Positions 5,650 through 6,874 of a stretch of 6,874 bases of DNA are shown piece after piece. The notes under the pieces are model-generated. The model had not been told where the DNA came from and made no database searches. It saw only the letters and a program-made list of their open reading frames with translations. This DNA is from CAYMRB01 sp964392615. GTDB lineage: Bacteria; Planctomycetota; UBA8108. The translations under genes and the position numbers were made by a program. The stretch spans positions 1-6,874 of the forward strand of contig CAYMRB010000498.1 in NCBI GenBank assembly GCA_964392615.1. Reading direction: 5' to 3'. The first letter of the stretch is position 1. Every line of letters starts with the position of its first letter.

Positions 5650-6762
5650 TCAGTTGTCCTCCATTTCGTGGACGGCCTCGACCAGTGCGCGCACCGAGTC
5701 CACCGGCACCTGCGGCAGGATCCCGTGCCCGAGATTGAAGATGTACGCGGGGTCGTCCGCCATGCTCGCGAGGACCTCGCGGGCGCGGCGCTTGACCTCC
5801 TGGGGACCGGCGTAGAGCGACGCAGGGTCCATATTGCCCTGCAGCGCGACCCGCGAGCCGACGCGGCGACGTACCTCCGGCAGCGCGACCCGCCAGTCGA
5901 CGCTGAGCACGTCGGCGCCGCTGAGCGCCATCGGATCGAGCAGATGCGCGGAGCCGTTGACGTAGAGGATCGTCGGCGCGGCAGCGGAGGCCGGAGCGCC
6001 GTCGCCCGGGGCACCCTCCGCCGAGCCCGGCGCAAGCGCCTGGAAGACGCTCTTCTGGTACGGCAGCGCGAAGTGGACGTACTCCTCGGGGCCGAGCAGG
6101 CCGGCCCAGGTATCGAAAAGCTGCACGGCGCCGGCGCCGGCCTCGACCTGCGCGGCGAGATACGGGCCCGTCGCGGCCGCGATCATCTCGAGCAGCTCAC
6201 GCAGCGTGTCGGGCTCCTCGTACATCATGCGCTTGATTCGTTCGCCGCTGCGCCGGAAGTCGCCCTCGACGAGGTACGCGGCGATCGTGAACGGCGCGCC
6301 GGCAAACCCGAGGACCGCGACCTCCGGCGGCAGCTCGGCTCGCAGACGCTTCAGCGTCTCGAGGATCGGCCCCGTGTGCTCACGCGGATCGGGTATCCGC
6401 AGCGCGCGTACGTCCTCGAGCGTGCGGACGGCCTTGCGGAACGTCGGCCCCTTCTCGGTGAACTCGAGCGGCGCCCCCATCGCTTCGGGGAGGAACAGGA
6501 TGTCGTAGAAGACGATCACCGCGTCGAAGCCGAAGATGCGTCGCGGCTGCATCGAGACCTCGAACGCGAGGTCCGGCTGCGAGCACATCTCGACGAAGCT
6601 GTGGTGCGCGCGGATCTCCTGGTACTCCGGCAGGTAGCGACCGGCCTGCCGCATGATCCAGATCGGCGGGCGGCCGCGGTTGACGCCGCGAGCCGCATCG
6701 AGAAGCCGGCAGGACGGCAACGCCGCCGCACCGTCGTCGGTGTGGGATTCGGAGGTGCTCAT
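5650..6762 (-). CDS. hemE: Uroporphyrinogen decarboxylase
   Basis: Removes four acetate carboxyl groups from uroporphyrinogen III to give coproporphyrinogen III; cofactor-free, cytoplasmic TIM-barrel enzyme. The product is 370 aa, slightly longer than the usual 340-355. Signature motif PIWIMRQAGRYLPEY (33-47), with substrate-binding Arg38 and Arg42. The key aspartate lies in VFYDILFLPEAMG (84-96), Asp87 (human Asp86), with Tyr before it where Ser is common. Then GFAGAPFTIAAYLVEG (152-167, Tyr163), LFDTWAGLLGPEEY (215-228), ALQGNMDP (306-313) and IFNLGHGILP (341-350, His346). The extra length is a hydrophilic N-terminus (2-16) and an Ala/Gly/Pro-rich loop (about 244-263) before TILYVNGSAHLL, roughly 10 residues longer than the E. 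coli loop. The start ATG 6762-6760 lacks a Shine-Dalgarno sequence and has a strong promoter only 8 nt upstream, suggesting a leaderless mRNA. It is first in a hemE-hemL operon with a 1-nt gap. Confidence 0.97.
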   Translation of the reverse strand: MSTSESHTDDGAAALPSCRLLDAARGVNRGRPPIWIMRQAGRYLPEYQEIRAHHSFVEMCSQPDLAFEVSMQPRRIFGFDAVIVFYDILFLPEAMGAPLEFTEKGPTFRKAVRTLEDVRALRIPDPREHTGPILETLKRLRAELPPEVAVLGFAGAPFTIAAYLVEGDFRRSGERIKRMMYEEPDTLRELLEMIAAATGPYLAAQVEAGAGAVQLFDTWAGLLGPEEYVHFALPYQKSVFQALAPGSAEGAPGDGAPASAAAPTILYVNGSAHLLDPMALSGADVLSVDWRVALPEVRRRVGSRVALQGNMDPASLYAGPQEVKRRAREVLASMADDPAYIFNLGHGILPQVPVDSVRALVEAVHEMEDN

Positions 6763-6770
6763 GGCGTAGC

Positions 6771-6799
6771 TTTATCGAGGACCACGCCGCAGACGTCAA
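6771..6799 (-). promoter_or_regulatory. Predicted housekeeping-type promoter of hemE-hemL, implying leaderless mRNA
   Basis: On the minus strand TTGACG (6799-6794, 5/6 match to the -35 box) is followed by exactly 17 nt and GATAAA (6776-6771, 4/6 match to the -10). Only 8 nt separate the -10 box from the hemE ATG (6762), so the start site predicted 7 nt downstream falls at about 6764, within 0-2 nt of the A of ATG. There is no Shine-Dalgarno motif in those 8 nt (GCTACGCC), consistent with leaderless initiation. Confidence 0.65.
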
Positions 6800-6813
6800 C
6801 CCCCGGCGGCGGA

Positions 6814-6874
6814 GGGGGGCCACGGGGGTCGGAATCGGGGGGCGGATACGGGGGCGGAGTCGGGGGCGGAGACG
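6814..6874. repeat. G-rich degenerate hexamer tract with G-quadruplex-like runs, continues past window edge
   Basis: Plus-strand units of NNNCGG type (AATCGG, ATACGG, GGGCGG, AGTCGG, GGGCGG) run from about 6833 to the right edge. G runs of 6, 5, 6, 5 and 5 bases lie at 6814-6819, 6824-6828, 6837-6842, 6850-6854 and 6862-6866, with loops of 4, 8, 7 and 7 nt. This is a possible multi-tetrad G-quadruplex on the template strand of hemE, beginning 15 nt upstream of the -35 box. The tract resembles the other TCGGNN repeats but is more degenerate. Confidence 0.6.

Noticed and set aside
4197..5738. Long plus-strand open frame (513 codons) opposite hemL
   Set aside because: It is antisense to hemL, which has full-length motifs and catalytic Lys265. 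The antisense product is Arg/Glu/Gly-biased with no domain, as expected for shadow frames in GC-rich DNA.
5649..6035. Upstream extension of the hemL frame into hemE
   Set aside because: It is a shadow of hemE; the ATG at 5648 has a good ribosome-binding site and fits the family length.

Overview
The window is strongly GC-rich, with G or C dominating third codon positions. It carries two blocks of tetrapyrrole (heme/siroheme) biosynthesis genes, all on the minus strand, separated by a sigma-factor-like gene and an unrecognised gene. HemL (glutamate-1-semialdehyde aminotransferase) indicates the C5 (glutamate) route to 5-aminolevulinate, which argues against an alphaproteobacterium. High GC, HEAT-repeat proteins and dispersed hexanucleotide tracts would fit a myxobacterium-like or deltaproteobacterium-like organism. 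That placement is inference only; nothing in the window fixes the taxon.

Layout in minus-strand reading order, from right to left. A G-rich tract (about 6814-6874) runs off the right edge, followed by a near-consensus promoter (6771-6799). Then come hemE (6762-5650) and hemL (5648-4362), separated by 1 nt. A 401-nt gene-free stretch (3961-4361) holds a TCGGNN-type hexamer tract. Next are an ECF-like sigma-70-family gene (3960-3301), a short region with two hairpins (3214-3253), and an unrecognised gene (3148-2591). A second near-consensus promoter (2491-2519) precedes hemC (2442-1513) and hemD (1516-728), which overlap by 4 nt. On the plus strand, converging on hemD, is a HEAT-repeat protein gene (ending at 693) whose 5' part consists of the same hexamer repeat.

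Function: HemL makes 5-aminolevulinate. HemB, not in the window, makes porphobilinogen. HemC polymerises it to hydroxymethylbilane, HemD closes the ring to uroporphyrinogen III, and HemE decarboxylates that to coproporphyrinogen III. Four pathway steps are therefore encoded in two transcription units. hemA and hemB are absent here.

Most interesting points: (i) the hemE promoter lies so close to the ATG that hemE mRNA should be leaderless; (ii) one hexamer repeat family occurs at three gene boundaries, once in a frame that would encode a Ser-Glu/Ser-Val tail; (iii) an ECF-like sigma factor with a possible self-type promoter sits between the two hem blocks next to an unrecognised protein. I found no clearly new defence, mobile or RNA system, no tRNA/rRNA, no CRISPR array and no insertion sequence.
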